57,258 bases of DNA from Actinomycetes bacterium (GCA_029263075.1 JAJCYE010000030.1:1-57258), one strand, 5' to 3'; shown: positions 15,593 to 27,487, counted from the stretch's first letter. A program made the numbers and translations. Notes: generated by a model from the letters alone, not told the origin.

Positions 15593-16819
15593 TTGGGCTA
15601 CGAGATGCGAACGGTCGCCGGGGTCCGCAAGGACATTCTCGACGCCGTAAGGCCGCTGGATCCGGTGACCGTGCCGTTGTTGGACGCATGGGGCTGCGTT
15701 TTGGCGGAGGACGCCCGGGCTCCATACGACATACCCACTTTTGCCTCCTCTGCAATGGATGGTTATGCAGTCAGGTCGGAGGATGTGGCCGGAGCACCGG
15801 TAACTTTGAAGCGGGTGGGCAGCGCCTTTATCGGCCACACGCCCGAAGGTGAGGTTGGGCCCGGGCAGACCATGTGGATCGCCACGGGGGCCCCGGTGCC
15901 CCCGGGTGCGGACTGCATTGCGCCCAAGGAGGACGTGACCTCAACGACGGACTCGGTAGCGGTCCACAAGGCGTTCACCGCCGGCCAGTTCATAAGGCCT
16001 CCGGGCCAGGACCTGAAGCAGGGCGATGTGGTTGTACCGGCGGGCAAGATCCTTGCCGGACCAGAGTTGGGGAACCTGTCGACTGCCGGCTTCGCCGAGG
16101 TAGCCGTCTACCCCAAGGTGCGGGTGTGTGTGATTTCCACCGGAGACGAATTGATCGAGCCGGGCACCAAGCCCGCCTACGGTCAGATTCCCGACGGCAA
16201 CGGGTACACGATTTGCGGGTGCCTCAAGGAGTTGGGGATTGAGCCGGTACGACCCCCGATAGTCCCGGACGACGAGACCCTGCTGAGGGAGGTCTTTGTC
16301 TCCCGGGCACCCGAGGTGGACGTTTTCATCTCGTCGGGAGGCATGTCGGTGGGGGACCTGGATGTCGTGCGCAAGGTTGTGGAGGAGTTGGGCCGGATCG
16401 ACGCCTACAAGGTAGCAATGCAGCCGGGGATGCCCCAGGCGTTTGGGTCGGTTGAAGGTAGGACTTATTTCGGCCTTCCGGGCAACCCGGTGTCGGTGTT
16501 CGTTTCCTTCGAACTGTTCATCAGGCCCGCCCTGCTCAAGATGATGGGAAGGACGGACCTGGATCGTCCGGTGGTCAGTGCGTCCCTCGACGAACAGATG
16601 GCGGGACTGCCCGACAAAACCCGGTATTCCCGCGTCCTGGTGTACCGGGACAACGGCAGCCTGCGGGCAAGGTCCACCGGTCCGGCCGCCTCCAATCTTT
16701 TGGGGACGGTGGTCAAGGCCAACGGGCTGGCGGTGATTCCCCCCGGCGACGAACCGGTTAGGGCCGGGGAGCAGGTGAACATTCAGTTGTACCGCCCTCT
16801 CGAGCAGATTCACGCTTGA
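15593..16819 (+). CDS. moeA: Molybdopterin molybdenumtransferase
   Basis: A protein of about 408 residues with all MoeA landmarks: PTFASSAMDGYAVR, IATGAPVPPGADCI, ISTGDELIEPG, SSGGMSVGDLDVVR and FGLPGNPVSVFVSFE. MoeA inserts molybdate into adenylated molybdopterin, the step after MogA. The TTG at 15593 is preferred because GGAGGG at 15582-15587 is correctly spaced for it; an ATG at 15605 is a possible alternative. It begins one base after the MoaD-MoaE stop. With the two upstream genes it forms a compact Moco operon next to the CO dehydrogenase genes. Confidence 0.93.
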   Translation: MGYEMRTVAGVRKDILDAVRPLDPVTVPLLDAWGCVLAEDARAPYDIPTFASSAMDGYAVRSEDVAGAPVTLKRVGSAFIGHTPEGEVGPGQTMWIATGAPVPPGADCIAPKEDVTSTTDSVAVHKAFTAGQFIRPPGQDLKQGDVVVPAGKILAGPELGNLSTAGFAEVAVYPKVRVCVISTGDELIEPGTKPAYGQIPDGNGYTICGCLKELGIEPVRPPIVPDDETLLREVFVSRAPEVDVFISSGGMSVGDLDVVRKVVEELGRIDAYKVAMQPGMPQAFGSVEGRTYFGLPGNPVSVFVSFELFIRPALLKMMGRTDLDRPVVSASLDEQMAGLPDKTRYSRVLVYRDNGSLRARSTGPAASNLLGTVVKANGLAVIPPGDEPVRAGEQVNIQLYRPLEQIHA

Positions 16820-16891
16820 GGGGTTTGGGTAGGTAGCACCTGACGGCCTCTATACTTGGGCCGCAATGCTTAGAGGAAATTAGGGGGAAAT

Positions 16892-17503
<612 letters not shown>

Positions 17504-17517
17504 GAGCTTCGACCAAC

Positions 17518-17552
17518 AAAATGGCCGCCCTTTCGGGGGCGGCCATTTTTAT
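17518..17552. terminator. Bidirectional terminator between sodA and rpe
   Basis: A 13-bp perfect stem (17518-17530 with 17537-17549) has A's on the left and T's on the right flank, so it can terminate both convergent genes. Confidence 0.92.
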
Positions 17553-17562
17553 GTTTCTACGG

Positions 17563-18222
17563 CTACATTGCCGCTCGGCACTCTGCGATAGCGGCGGCGG
17601 GGCCGTCCGGGTGGCGGAAGAGCGCGGAGCCCACCACGAAGTGGTCGGCTCCCGCCTTAAGTGCGCCGGCAATGGTGTCCTTGGTCACCCCACCGTCGAC
17701 CTCCAGGGCAATATCCCGGCCGGTGGCGTCGATCATCGCCCTCGCTTCGGCCACCTTGCCCTCCATCTCCTGAATGTAGGCCTGGCCTCCGAAACCCGGG
17801 TTCACGGTCATGACCAGGAGGTGGTCGATCGAACCCATGACGTGCCGGATGACCTCAAGCGGGGTTGCCGGGTTCAGGGCGACCCCGGCTTTGGCCCCCA
17901 TCCGGCGAATCTCCTCCAGGCAGCGGTGGAGGTGAACTATTGCCTCGGGGTGCACGATTACGGTTTCGCATCCGGCCTTGACGTAGTCCTCTACCCAACG
18001 TTCACCGTCGGTGATCATCAGGTGGGCTTCGTAGGGGATGGTCGTCAGGTCCCGGCACTGCTTGATCACTTCCGCCCCGAAGGTCAGGTTAGGTACGAAG
18101 TGGCCGTCCATGACGTCCCACTGGATCGCGTCGGCGCCGCCTTCGCAGAGACGGGTAACGTCCTCGCCGAGTCGAGCGAGATTGGCGTTTAGCACTGAGG
18201 GGACGATTCTGCCCTGGGTCAC
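17563..18222 (-). CDS. rpe: Ribulose-phosphate 3-epimerase
   Basis: A 219-residue TIM-barrel enzyme. Visible signatures are IVPSVLNANLARLG, the metal-binding IQWDVMDGHFVPNLTFG, EAHLMI, VMTVNPGFGGQ and LEVDGGVT, with the catalytic aspartates in the second and last of these. It interconverts ribulose 5-phosphate and xylulose 5-phosphate. Its position divergent from prk and next to cbbR-cbbLSX points to a Calvin cycle role, although it would also serve the pentose phosphate pathway. Confidence 0.95.
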   Translation of the reverse strand: MTQGRIVPSVLNANLARLGEDVTRLCEGGADAIQWDVMDGHFVPNLTFGAEVIKQCRDLTTIPYEAHLMITDGERWVEDYVKAGCETVIVHPEAIVHLHRCLEEIRRMGAKAGVALNPATPLEVIRHVMGSIDHLLVMTVNPGFGGQAYIQEMEGKVAEARAMIDATGRDIALEVDGGVTKDTIAGALKAGADHFVVGSALFRHPDGPAAAIAECRAAM

Positions 18223-18430
18223 TTGAACCTTCCTTTTCGCTTTGTCCTGCGGCGGTTCCCGCCTGGGTTTTGGTGCGCAACCCGGACGAAGACGGCCGGG
18301 TTAATGCTGGAAACGGAATTCGAAAAGCGGACGGTATCACGCTCGGGTCGACGCCTGTCCTTTTTGCGCCGGACGCCGGTTGGGCGCAACCCGGCCAGCA
18401 TAAATGCTTCTGATATGAGTAAACTACGGC
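18223..18430. promoter_or_regulatory. Divergent rpe/prk promoter region with an 11-base direct repeat
   Basis: The 208-base region between the divergent rpe and prk genes contains GCGCAACCCGG twice, at 18275-18285 and 18384-18394, on the same strand. Two identical sites in one shared promoter region could bind a regulator, but the sequence is GC-rich and chance recurrence cannot be excluded. Confidence 0.4.
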
Positions 18431-19402
18431 ATGGCTACCAGGAGTTCTTCCCTACCTAACCGCGCTCCCAACGGGCAGCGCCCCATCATGCTTGGCGTCG
18501 TCGGAGATTCGGCGACCGGCAAAACCACCCTCACGGCCGGGATTGCCAAAATCCTCGGCAAAGAGCGCGTGACGACCATTTGCACGGACGATTACCACAA
18601 GTACGACCGTGTAGAGCGCAAGGAGTTGCCGTTCACTCCTTTGCACCCCGACTGCAACTACATGGACATCATCGAGCAGCACCTAAAGCTGCTTGCCGAC
18701 GGCGAAACCATCCTCAAGCCGATCTACAACCACAAGTTCGGAACTTTGGACCGGCCGGTCCTGGTGACGCCAGAGGAGTACATGGTTGTCGAGGGTCTGT
18801 TCGGCTTTTACAGCAAGCCGATGCGTGACTGCTTCGACGTGAAGGTATTTTTGGACCCGCCCGAGGACGTTCGCCGGGCGTGGAAAATCAAGCGGGATGT
18901 CGGCAAGCGCAACTACACCGAGGAGCAGGTTGACGCCGATCTGGCCAAACGTGAGCCGGAGTCAGAGGCGTACATCCGCCCACAGCGTGCCCACGCCGAC
19001 ATAGTGGTTCGTTTTTACCCTCCGGGCCCGGAATTGGATGTGGACGCCAGCCACTACAACGTGAAGCTGGTCCTTCGTCCAACCCTGCCTCACCCGTATC
19101 TCGCTGAGATCGCTTCCGCCACCCGCACCTCCAAGTACGAGCCCATCCGTTTTTCGCTGGCCCGGGATCGCGGACAGCCGGTTGACGTGTTGGAGATCGA
19201 CGGCACGGTGCCCGATGAGGTGGCCACGGCGGCCGAGCAGATTATCTGGGAAAAGATGCACAAGGACGGCAAGTTGGATGCCAACGCTATCGGGTTGTTT
19301 GCCGAGGGCGACGAGCAGAGGGTTTCCGGTCCTTTGGGACTAACCCAGCTGCTGATCGTGTTCCAACTGCAGTCGGCCCGGGCCGGCTTCGAGTTCAGCT
19401 AG
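18431..19402 (+). CDS. prk: Phosphoribulokinase
   Basis: A 323-residue kinase with P-loop GVVGDSATGKTTL (residues about 22-34), TDDYHKYDR, FTPLHPDCNYMD and YNHKFGTLDRP. EYMVVEGLFGFY is the Walker B region. It makes ribulose 1,5-bisphosphate from ribulose 5-phosphate, the step that commits carbon to RuBisCO, so it is diagnostic for the Calvin cycle. It begins a CBB gene set that continues with cbbR and cbbLSX. Confusion with uridine kinase is unlikely given the length, the PRK-type segments and the context. Confidence 0.93.
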   Translation: MATRSSSLPNRAPNGQRPIMLGVVGDSATGKTTLTAGIAKILGKERVTTICTDDYHKYDRVERKELPFTPLHPDCNYMDIIEQHLKLLADGETILKPIYNHKFGTLDRPVLVTPEEYMVVEGLFGFYSKPMRDCFDVKVFLDPPEDVRRAWKIKRDVGKRNYTEEQVDADLAKREPESEAYIRPQRAHADIVVRFYPPGPELDVDASHYNVKLVLRPTLPHPYLAEIASATRTSKYEPIRFSLARDRGQPVDVLEIDGTVPDEVATAAEQIIWEKMHKDGKLDANAIGLFAEGDEQRVSGPLGLTQLLIVFQLQSARAGFEFS

Positions 19403-19460
19403 GACTCGTAGGCCGCAACACCCGCTATCCGCGGCCGTTAGTTATTCGGCCGGGGCGTTA

Positions 19461-21977
<2,517 letters not shown>

Positions 21978-21987
21978 GGACAAGTTT

Positions 21988-22007
21988 GGGGGGGCTTCGG
22001 CCCCCCC
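21988..22007 (+). other. Intercistronic UUCG hairpin between cbbL and cbbS
   Basis: Seven G plus C pair with G plus seven C around a TTCG tetraloop. No T tract follows, so it is more likely an mRNA stabiliser or attenuator than a terminator. It sits 11 bases after the cbbL stop and 60 bases before cbbS. Confidence 0.8.
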
Positions 22008-22066
22008 GACGACCCCCGAAGGCTTGAACTGCTCAAAGGGACAACACTTTTCAGGAGACAAAGACA

Positions 22067-22501
22067 ATGGGAACTGGACTCAAGATCACTCAAGGTACGT
22101 TTTCGTACCTTCCGGATCTGTCGGACGATGAAATTCGTGCGCAGATCCAGTACGGGATCGACAACGGCTGGGCCGTGGCCATCGAGTACACCGATGACCC
22201 GCACCCCCGCAACTCCTACTGGGACATGTGGGGCATGCCGATGTTCGATCTCGAGGACGCCGCCGGTGGCATGCACGAGGTAACTCGTTGCCGGGAAGCG
22301 TTCCCGAATCAGTACATCAAGGTCAGCCTGTACAACGCCAAGTTGACCAAGCAGACCATTGCACTGCAGTTCATCGTTCAGCGTCCTGGTCACGAGCCCG
22401 GCTTCCGCCTGGTCCGTCAAGAGGGCGCCGACCGGCAGATCCGCTACACGATGGAGGCGTACGCCGCCCAGAAGCCCCACGGCGATCGGTACGCAGACTA
22501 G
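22067..22501 (+). CDS. cbbS: RuBisCO small subunit
   Basis: A 144-residue small subunit. The opening [17 protein letters not shown] is typical of red-type (form IC/ID-like) CbbS. It is followed by [33 protein letters not shown] and a C-terminal extension ending [12 protein letters not shown] that in red-type enzymes helps hold the hexadecamer together. CAGGAGACA precedes the ATG. It lies 89 bases after cbbL, separated by a strong hairpin. Confidence 0.96.
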   Translation: MGTGLKITQGTFSYLPDLSDDEIRAQIQYGIDNGWAVAIEYTDDPHPRNSYWDMWGMPMFDLEDAAGGMHEVTRCREAFPNQYIKVSLYNAKLTKQTIALQFIVQRPGHEPGFRLVRQEGADRQIRYTMEAYAAQKPHGDRYAD

Positions 22502-22524
22502 TCACCATCTGAATCACGCTACAA

Positions 22525-22558
22525 GGTCGGGGGGAGCGAGGAATCGCTTCCCCCGACC
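22525..22558 (+). other. Intercistronic hairpin with GNRA loop between cbbS and cbbX
   Basis: A 15-bp stem (22525-22539 with 22544-22558; one G-U pair) closes a GGAA tetraloop. It is followed by CGTAAGCG rather than T's, which argues against a simple terminator. It lies 23 bases after the cbbS stop and could protect the cbbLS message or limit read-through to cbbX. Confidence 0.8.
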
Positions 22559-22688
22559 CGTAAGCGCACCAGAAGGGCAGTTCCGTTGGTGTCCGTGTTT
22601 TGAGGGTGGGTAGATCGTTGAATCGAGCGGAGCGAATTTAGGCTCCCCGTCAGCGGCCTACCGGCCGACCTTAGGGAGGGATGTAGCC

Positions 22689-23813
22689 GTGGCGCAGGGA
22701 ATCACACCGGAAAAACTGATTTCGCCCCCCCACCAGGGGACCGGAATGTACAAGGGCGGCAGCAACGTCGACGACCGGTTCGGCGCCGACAAGGCGTCCG
22801 AAGAGTTCTCCGAGTACACAGACCCACTTAGGGAAATCCCCGACGACCTTGAGGTGGACGCCCAGAAGTTGTTCGCCGACAGCAAGGTCAAAGAGGTCCT
22901 TGAGAAGCTCGACTCTGACCTTGTTGCGCTGGAGAACGTCAAGGAGCGGATCTCCGAGATCGCCCACCTGCTGTTGATCGACAGGCTTCGCCGCAGCATT
23001 GGGCTTGAGGCCGAACCCCCCACGCTTCACATGAGCTTTACCGGGAACCCCGGAACTGGCAAGACCACTGTGGCCAGCCGGATGGGCCAGATCCTGTGGA
23101 AGTTGGGTTACATCCGCAAAGGCCACGTCGTTACCGCCAGTCGGGACGACCTGGTCGGCCAGTACGTCGGGCACACCGCACCGAAGACCCGAGAAGTCAT
23201 CAAACGCGCAATGGGCGGCGTGTTGTTCATCGATGAGGCGTACAACATCTACCGGCTGGACAACGAGCGGGATTACGGCCAGGAAACCGTCGAGATGCTC
23301 CTGGAAGTTATGGAAAACGATCGCCAGGACCTGGTTGTGGTGATGGCCGGCTACCGGGACAAGATGGACCGCTTCTTCTCCGACGTTCCCGGCATCTCCT
23401 CCCGCATCGCCCACCACGTGGACTTTCCCGACTACAGCGCCCCCGAACTCCTCGACATTGGGCGGATGATGTTGGATGCGCAGCGCTACCGCTTCTCCTC
23501 GGACGCCGAGCAGGCATTCCAGGACTATCTGTCGCTGCGCCTCAACCGGCCGCATTTTGCCAACGGCCGTTCGGTCCGCAACGCCCTGGACCGGGCCCGC
23601 ATGCGCCAGGCGATCCGTCTATACGACTCCGCTGAATCCGGGCGCAAGTTGACCAAGAAGGACCTGGTTACCATCGAGGCGGACGACATCTTGGCCAGCC
23701 GCGTGTTCGACGACCTGCACCAGACCTCGGAGTCGGAAAACAACACCGGCAACGGGCTGGCGGGAACCAACGTGAAGTCCCGGAAGACGGCCGGTTCCAA
23801 GGGCAAGAAGTAG
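22689..23813 (+). CDS. cbbX: Red-type RuBisCO activase (AAA+ ATPase)
   Basis: A 374-residue AAA+ protein. Walker A is [11 protein letters not shown] (about residues 117-127), Walker B is [10 protein letters not shown], and the pore-loop region is [13 protein letters not shown]. Arginine-finger and sensor regions follow ([34 protein letters not shown]). CbbX threads the C-terminal tail of red-type RuBisCO large subunits to remove inhibitory sugar phosphates. The first 65 residues and the last 40 (Asn/Ser/Lys-rich) extend the common core. GTG start with GGGAGGGA upstream. Confidence 0.95.
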   Translation: MAQGITPEKLISPPHQGTGMYKGGSNVDDRFGADKASEEFSEYTDPLREIPDDLEVDAQKLFADSKVKEVLEKLDSDLVALENVKERISEIAHLLLIDRLRRSIGLEAEPPTLHMSFTGNPGTGKTTVASRMGQILWKLGYIRKGHVVTASRDDLVGQYVGHTAPKTREVIKRAMGGVLFIDEAYNIYRLDNERDYGQETVEMLLEVMENDRQDLVVVMAGYRDKMDRFFSDVPGISSRIAHHVDFPDYSAPELLDIGRMMLDAQRYRFSSDAEQAFQDYLSLRLNRPHFANGRSVRNALDRARMRQAIRLYDSAESGRKLTKKDLVTIEADDILASRVFDDLHQTSESENNTGNGLAGTNVKSRKTAGSKGKK

Positions 23814-23819
23814 CAGACC

Positions 23820-24059
23820 GTGGGGATCGATGATTGGGGCGGCGGGATAAATGAACGGACCGTCCTCGGCCGCAAGGACGAGCTGAGCTGGGTCGGCTTT
23901 CAGTGGACCGGTGAAGAACCCGATGGCCTCTACGACGTCAATCAGGCTCTGGCCAACGGCGCCGAGTGGGAGGGCGACGAGTTGGTGGTTTACAACAAGC
24001 CCGCCTTCGACCACAACTTCTCTCGGGTCCGCGACGGGTGGATGGAAGACAGCGACTAG
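23820..24059 (+). CDS. Small hypothetical protein in the CBB operon (79 aa)
   Basis: A GTG-started ORF begins six bases after the cbbX stop. The product is acidic and aromatic-rich, with WVGFQWTGEEPDGLYDVN, ELVVYNKPAFDHNFSRVRDG and an acidic end WMEDSD. There is no membrane segment. No strong ribosome binding site is seen, but the tight spacing suggests translational coupling to cbbX. I do not recognise a family; if real it may be a RuBisCO-associated small protein. Confidence 0.6.
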   Translation: MGIDDWGGGINERTVLGRKDELSWVGFQWTGEEPDGLYDVNQALANGAEWEGDELVVYNKPAFDHNFSRVRDGWMEDSD

Positions 24060-24133
24060 CACGGTGAGTACCCCCTGCAACCTGCAGCGGCCCCTTCAGG
24101 CCAACGCAGGTTTGGCTCCCGCCGACCGATCGG

Positions 24134-24946
24134 ATGTTGATTGAGTTGGCGGAGCCGACGGTGATTGAGGATCTGACTGAGCGCCTGGCGTGGGCCGAGG
24201 ATGTGGCATGCAAAACCGGCGATCTGCTCATGGGCTCATTCCGAAGTGCTGTGGACTCGGCGGAAAAGGCAGCCGGCATCGTTACCGACTTGGACCGGCG
24301 CGCGGAAGCTCTGATCGCGGCGGAACTGAAGGCCGCGTTTCCCGGGGACGGCCTGTTGGCCGAGGAGGGGACCGAACTGGAGTCGACCTCCGGCTACCGC
24401 TGGATTGTGGATCCACTGGACGGGACCACGAACTACGTCGCCGGGATCGCACATTTCGGTGTGTCGCTGGCCTGCATGAGGGGGCCCCGGGTTGAGTTGG
24501 GGGTTGTCCGTTCTCCCGCCACGGCCGAGACGTTCAAGGCGGTGAGGGGACAGGGCGCCAGTGGCCCCGATGGGCCGCTGAGAGCAAAAACGACCACGGT
24601 CCTCAGCAAGGCCGTTTTTTTACTAAACAAGTGCTACCTACCGTCCCCATTGCTGTGGGACGCAACCGCTGAATTGCTCGGGCACCTGCGGGCCTTTCGA
24701 TATTTGGGGTGTATCAGTCTGGATATTGCGTATGTAGCAGCCGGGCGGGTGGACGGCCTCATCCTGCTGCCGGCGCCCCCCTGGGATCTGGCGGCCGGGA
24801 CCGTGATTCTCGAAGAGGCAGGTGCGGGATTTACGGATCTGGCGGGGGGCCCGGTTCCGGCCGGGAAACCCTCCGGACTGATCGCCGCGGCACCCGGATT
24901 GTTGGGACAAGTGGTTCCGCTGGTACACTTTCAGGATCGAGATTGA
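24134..24946 (+). CDS. Inositol monophosphatase-family phosphatase, possible fructose-1,6-bisphosphatase
   Basis: A 270-residue Mg-dependent phosphatase with the IMPase signatures GLLAEEGTE (metal-binding Glu), IVDPLDGTTNYV (metal-binding DPLDGT) and PPWDLAAGTVILEEAG. The family covers inositol phosphatases, histidinol phosphatases and archaeal or actinobacterial-type fructose-1,6-bisphosphatases. No other FBPase is in the window, and this gene sits directly behind cbbX, so a Calvin cycle FBPase role is plausible but inferred. The start has no obvious ribosome binding site. Confidence 0.82.
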   Translation: MLIELAEPTVIEDLTERLAWAEDVACKTGDLLMGSFRSAVDSAEKAAGIVTDLDRRAEALIAAELKAAFPGDGLLAEEGTELESTSGYRWIVDPLDGTTNYVAGIAHFGVSLACMRGPRVELGVVRSPATAETFKAVRGQGASGPDGPLRAKTTTVLSKAVFLLNKCYLPSPLLWDATAELLGHLRAFRYLGCISLDIAYVAAGRVDGLILLPAPPWDLAAGTVILEEAGAGFTDLAGGPVPAGKPSGLIAAAPGLLGQVVPLVHFQDRD

Positions 24947-25129
24947 AACAAAGGTAACAATCTCGCGGGATTCCTTTAGCATTCTGTGGTCGTCTGGCGT
25001 AGTATTTGCCGACCTCCTCCTGGACCCCGTAGGGAGGTTCTTAGTATTCGGTCCGACTGCCGGACTATCGATTGAACCCGTCCGCTGTTTCGACACTTGG
25101 TTTCGGCCAGGCTATTTCGGAGGTGACAG

Positions 25130-25546
25130 ATGTCCACGGTTGAAGAGACGATGAGTCGTGCGGTTTTGAAGGTCCGTCCCGAGGACACGCTGGAACAGGG
25201 CGCGCAGGCCATGATCGAAAGACGCACCGGTTCCGCGGTTGTCATCAAAGCTGGACGCCTTGTCGGGATCGTCACCGAACGGGACGTGCTCCGAGCGGTA
25301 GCCAACGGGAGGGTTCCCTGGAGCACCAAGATCTCCGAGGTCATGACCCACGATCCCCATTCGGTCGAACCCGACACGACAACCAATGACGCTATCGAAC
25401 TGATGCTTAAGGGAGGGTTTCGTCACCTCCCGATTTGCGTCGACGGTTGCTTGGTGGGGCTGGTGTCGTTGAGAGAACTTTTGAAGGCTGAGGCCCTCCC
25501 TTTGGCCGGATCCACGATCGCCGGTAACAGTTCGATGACGGCCTGA
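25130..25546 (+). CDS. Two-CBS-domain protein
   Basis: A 138-residue protein of two CBS motifs, about residues 6-60 (TGSAVVIKAGRLVGIVTERDVLRAV) and 72-127 (HLPICVDGCLVGLVSLRELLK). CBS pairs bind adenine nucleotides and act as energy sensors. No enzymatic domain is attached, so it probably regulates a partner protein or acts on its own. TTCGGAGGTGACAG precedes the ATG. Confidence 0.9.
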   Translation: MSTVEETMSRAVLKVRPEDTLEQGAQAMIERRTGSAVVIKAGRLVGIVTERDVLRAVANGRVPWSTKISEVMTHDPHSVEPDTTTNDAIELMLKGGFRHLPICVDGCLVGLVSLRELLKAEALPLAGSTIAGNSSMTA

Positions 25547-25585
25547 ACGTTTGTTAACAATCTGTGCTTCGGGTAGTCTGCAGCC

Positions 25586-26122
25586 ATGAGTATTAATCCT
25601 GGTACATACGAGTTCGGCCCGCAAAACGGGAGTTTGGTTGTAAAAATTTACCGAGAAGGAATGGCCAAGAAGGCTGGCCACGACCTGATCATCGATGTAA
25701 ACAACTGGAAGGCGACCGCGACTATCGCGGAGAACCCAGCAGATTCGAAGTTCACGGCAACTGCCGACGTGGGCTCCTTTGCGGTGCGCGCCGGGGTCGG
25801 GGGCGTCAAGCCTCTTTCCGAGGGAGACAAGACAGACATCAAGAAGAACATTACCCAGAAGATCTTGACCTCTCCGGAAATCTCCTTTACCTCCACCGCC
25901 GTTCAGCCCAATGGCGACGCAGGCACCATCACCGGTGACATGCGAATCATGGGCAAGTCCAGTCCCGCTACCGTCAAGCTCGCTGAGCAGGGCGGCAAGG
26001 TCACGGGCAGTGTGACGATTGTGCAGTCCAACTGGGGCATCAAGCCGTTCCAGGCGATGATGGGCGCACTAAAAGTCAAGGATCAGGTAGACGTCGAGAT
26101 CGAGGCCACCCTTCCTTCGTAG
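25586..26122 (+). CDS. YceI-family protein
   Basis: A 178-residue YceI-like lipocalin-fold protein: GTYEFGPQNGSLVVKIYREG, AKKAGHDLIIDVNNW, MRIMGKSSPATVKL and a final VQSNWGIKPFQAMMGALKV. YceI proteins bind isoprenoids or other lipids. This one has no signal peptide, so it should be cytoplasmic, unlike the E. coli periplasmic member. A terminator follows. Confidence 0.88.
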   Translation: MSINPGTYEFGPQNGSLVVKIYREGMAKKAGHDLIIDVNNWKATATIAENPADSKFTATADVGSFAVRAGVGGVKPLSEGDKTDIKKNITQKILTSPEISFTSTAVQPNGDAGTITGDMRIMGKSSPATVKLAEQGGKVTGSVTIVQSNWGIKPFQAMMGALKVKDQVDVEIEATLPS

Positions 26123-26138
26123 GTACCCTCCTTCTTCA

Positions 26139-26168
26139 TAAAGGGGCGCCCTCGGGCGCCCCTTTTGT
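26139..26168 (+). terminator. Terminator after the YceI-family gene
   Basis: A 12-bp complementary stem (26139-26150 with 26153-26164; the innermost pairs open to make the loop) leads into TTTTG on the + strand. A's on the left flank allow function on the minus strand too. Confidence 0.9.
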
Positions 26169-26207
26169 ATTGCCCGGCTATCCGGGCCGGACGATCGGCG
26201 GCTTGTC

Positions 26208-26648
26208 TCAAGAGACCTTCCGGACGAACCTCATGGTCAGGGCCAGGGTCTCCGAGGGTGATGGCTCCGTGCCGAATAGCACGTAGCGGATCTGGAGCTT
26301 GAGCAGGCGCAACTGCCCCATTGGCCCCCGAGCCAGGCGGCGCTGGCGCCAGCCGAACCAGCGGGCGTAGCTCGCAGGCTTTTCGGTGCGGAATCGGTGC
26401 CGGCGCATCTCGAGCCATCCCAGGTACCACAACAGGCAGGTTGCGAAGATCCCGCCGACCACAAAGAGGGGAACGTGGGTATTCAGTGCCCGTTGGCCAT
26501 CGATGTTCGGCAGGACCATCAGCATCAGGACCGGCAGGATCAGCCCGCAGATAAAAAACACAATTTGAGCGATCCGCACCGGCACGGGACTGCGGACCAG
26601 GTACTTGAAGAGGTCGTCCACGTAGTAGGGCAGTCCACTATCGTCCAC
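26208..26648 (-). CDS. Hypothetical membrane protein (146 aa)
   Basis: Two hydrophobic helices are visible: IAQIVFFICGLILPVLMLMV at about 26-45, and LFVVGGIFATCLLWYLGWL at about 61-79. A strongly basic cytoplasmic stretch follows (RRHRFRTEKPASYARWFGWR). I do not recognise a family. It is next to another membrane protein gene on the same strand. Confidence 0.75.
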   Translation of the reverse strand: MDDSGLPYYVDDLFKYLVRSPVPVRIAQIVFFICGLILPVLMLMVLPNIDGQRALNTHVPLFVVGGIFATCLLWYLGWLEMRRHRFRTEKPASYARWFGWRQRRLARGPMGQLRLLKLQIRYVLFGTEPSPSETLALTMRFVRKVS

Positions 26649-26723
26649 GCTCTAATTCTATTCGGTGGCGAAGCCTACGGAGTCCTGCCGGGTGGGGTGC
26701 GCTGGCGGTTCCGGTGGGAGTTG

Positions 26724-27332
26724 CTAGTGGTCGGTGCGGTCGGCAAGATCGGTAAAGGTGTCGCCTCCGGCCGCCTCGTAGCCGGTATCAAAGCTGTCCA
26801 CAACCCTCTGGTGCCACCGGGCGCCGATGACGCCTCCCCAGATGCCCCCCACCATCAGCGCAACCGCTGCGCCGGAGACCACTGCGATGCCGAGTGGGGT
26901 GAAGTTGGCGTCCAGTGGCAGCGTGCCCACCCCGAACGGAAACTCGAACCGATCGAGGCCCTGTGCGCCAACGGTAACGCCGAAGAAGCCCCCCAAGCCG
27001 ATCAGAGCGATCGCGGGGACCAGGCCTCCGTTGGCAGCGCCCGCTCCGCCACCCATGCGGCCTGCGGTGTAGCCCCCCCACATGAAGGACAAAAAGACGG
27101 CGACCACAAACGCGGTTCCCGCGCCGGCGCTGGCCCACGCGGTATTGCCCTGAACCACCTTGTGTAGGTCGTGGCCCTGGGAGTTCAACACGGCGCCTGC
27201 TATGACCGAGAACAAGAAGGTGGAAGACAGAGCGACCATGAGGCCGGTCATGCTGCCCCCGAGCGAAATTTTGCCCCGGCCAGCCTTTCCGCGAGAGTGC
27301 TTCGAGCCTCTACGTCGCAGTTTGCGCCACAC
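26724..27332 (-). CDS. Hypothetical multi-pass membrane protein (202 aa)
   Basis: A basic N-terminus (RRRGSKHSRGKAGRGK) is followed by about four hydrophobic helices: LMVALSSTFLFSVIAGAVL, FVVAVFLSFMWGGYTAGRM, LVPAIALIGLGGFFGV and IAVVSGAAVALMVGGIWGGV. Glycine-rich small-residue packing is conspicuous. It resembles uncharacterised actinobacterial membrane proteins; no function is assigned. Confidence 0.75.
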   Translation of the reverse strand: MWRKLRRRGSKHSRGKAGRGKISLGGSMTGLMVALSSTFLFSVIAGAVLNSQGHDLHKVVQGNTAWASAGAGTAFVVAVFLSFMWGGYTAGRMGGGAGAANGGLVPAIALIGLGGFFGVTVGAQGLDRFEFPFGVGTLPLDANFTPLGIAVVSGAAVALMVGGIWGGVIGARWHQRVVDSFDTGYEAAGGDTFTDLADRTDH

Positions 27333-27436
27333 TCTCTAACTCCTTGGCCTCTTGGGATATGCGTCAGTCTAAGGTCGGCAGACTGCAACTTCCCGAATCC
27401 CTGCCCCCTAATTCCCCCCGTTTGCGGAAGGGGAAC

Positions 27437-27460
27437 GACCAAAAAACCATTAAGTTGGTC
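27437..27460. promoter_or_regulatory. Inverted repeat upstream of the repair fusion gene
   Basis: GACCAA-N12-TTGGTC lies 28 bases before the start codon of the EndoIV-LigD polymerase gene. It does not match the actinobacterial LexA box GAAC-N4-GTTC. It could be an operator or a leader hairpin. Confidence 0.4.
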
Positions 27461-27487
27461 CCCTGTTTAGCTTTCGGGAGGCGAACA

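Noticed and set aside
21988-22558. Rho-independent terminators after cbbL and cbbS
   Set aside because: The stems are strong, but no T tract follows either one, so they are listed as intercistronic hairpins.
27437-27460. LexA/SOS box upstream of the repair fusion gene
   Set aside because: The inverted repeat GACCAA-N12-TTGGTC does not fit the actinobacterial GAAC-N4-GTTC consensus.
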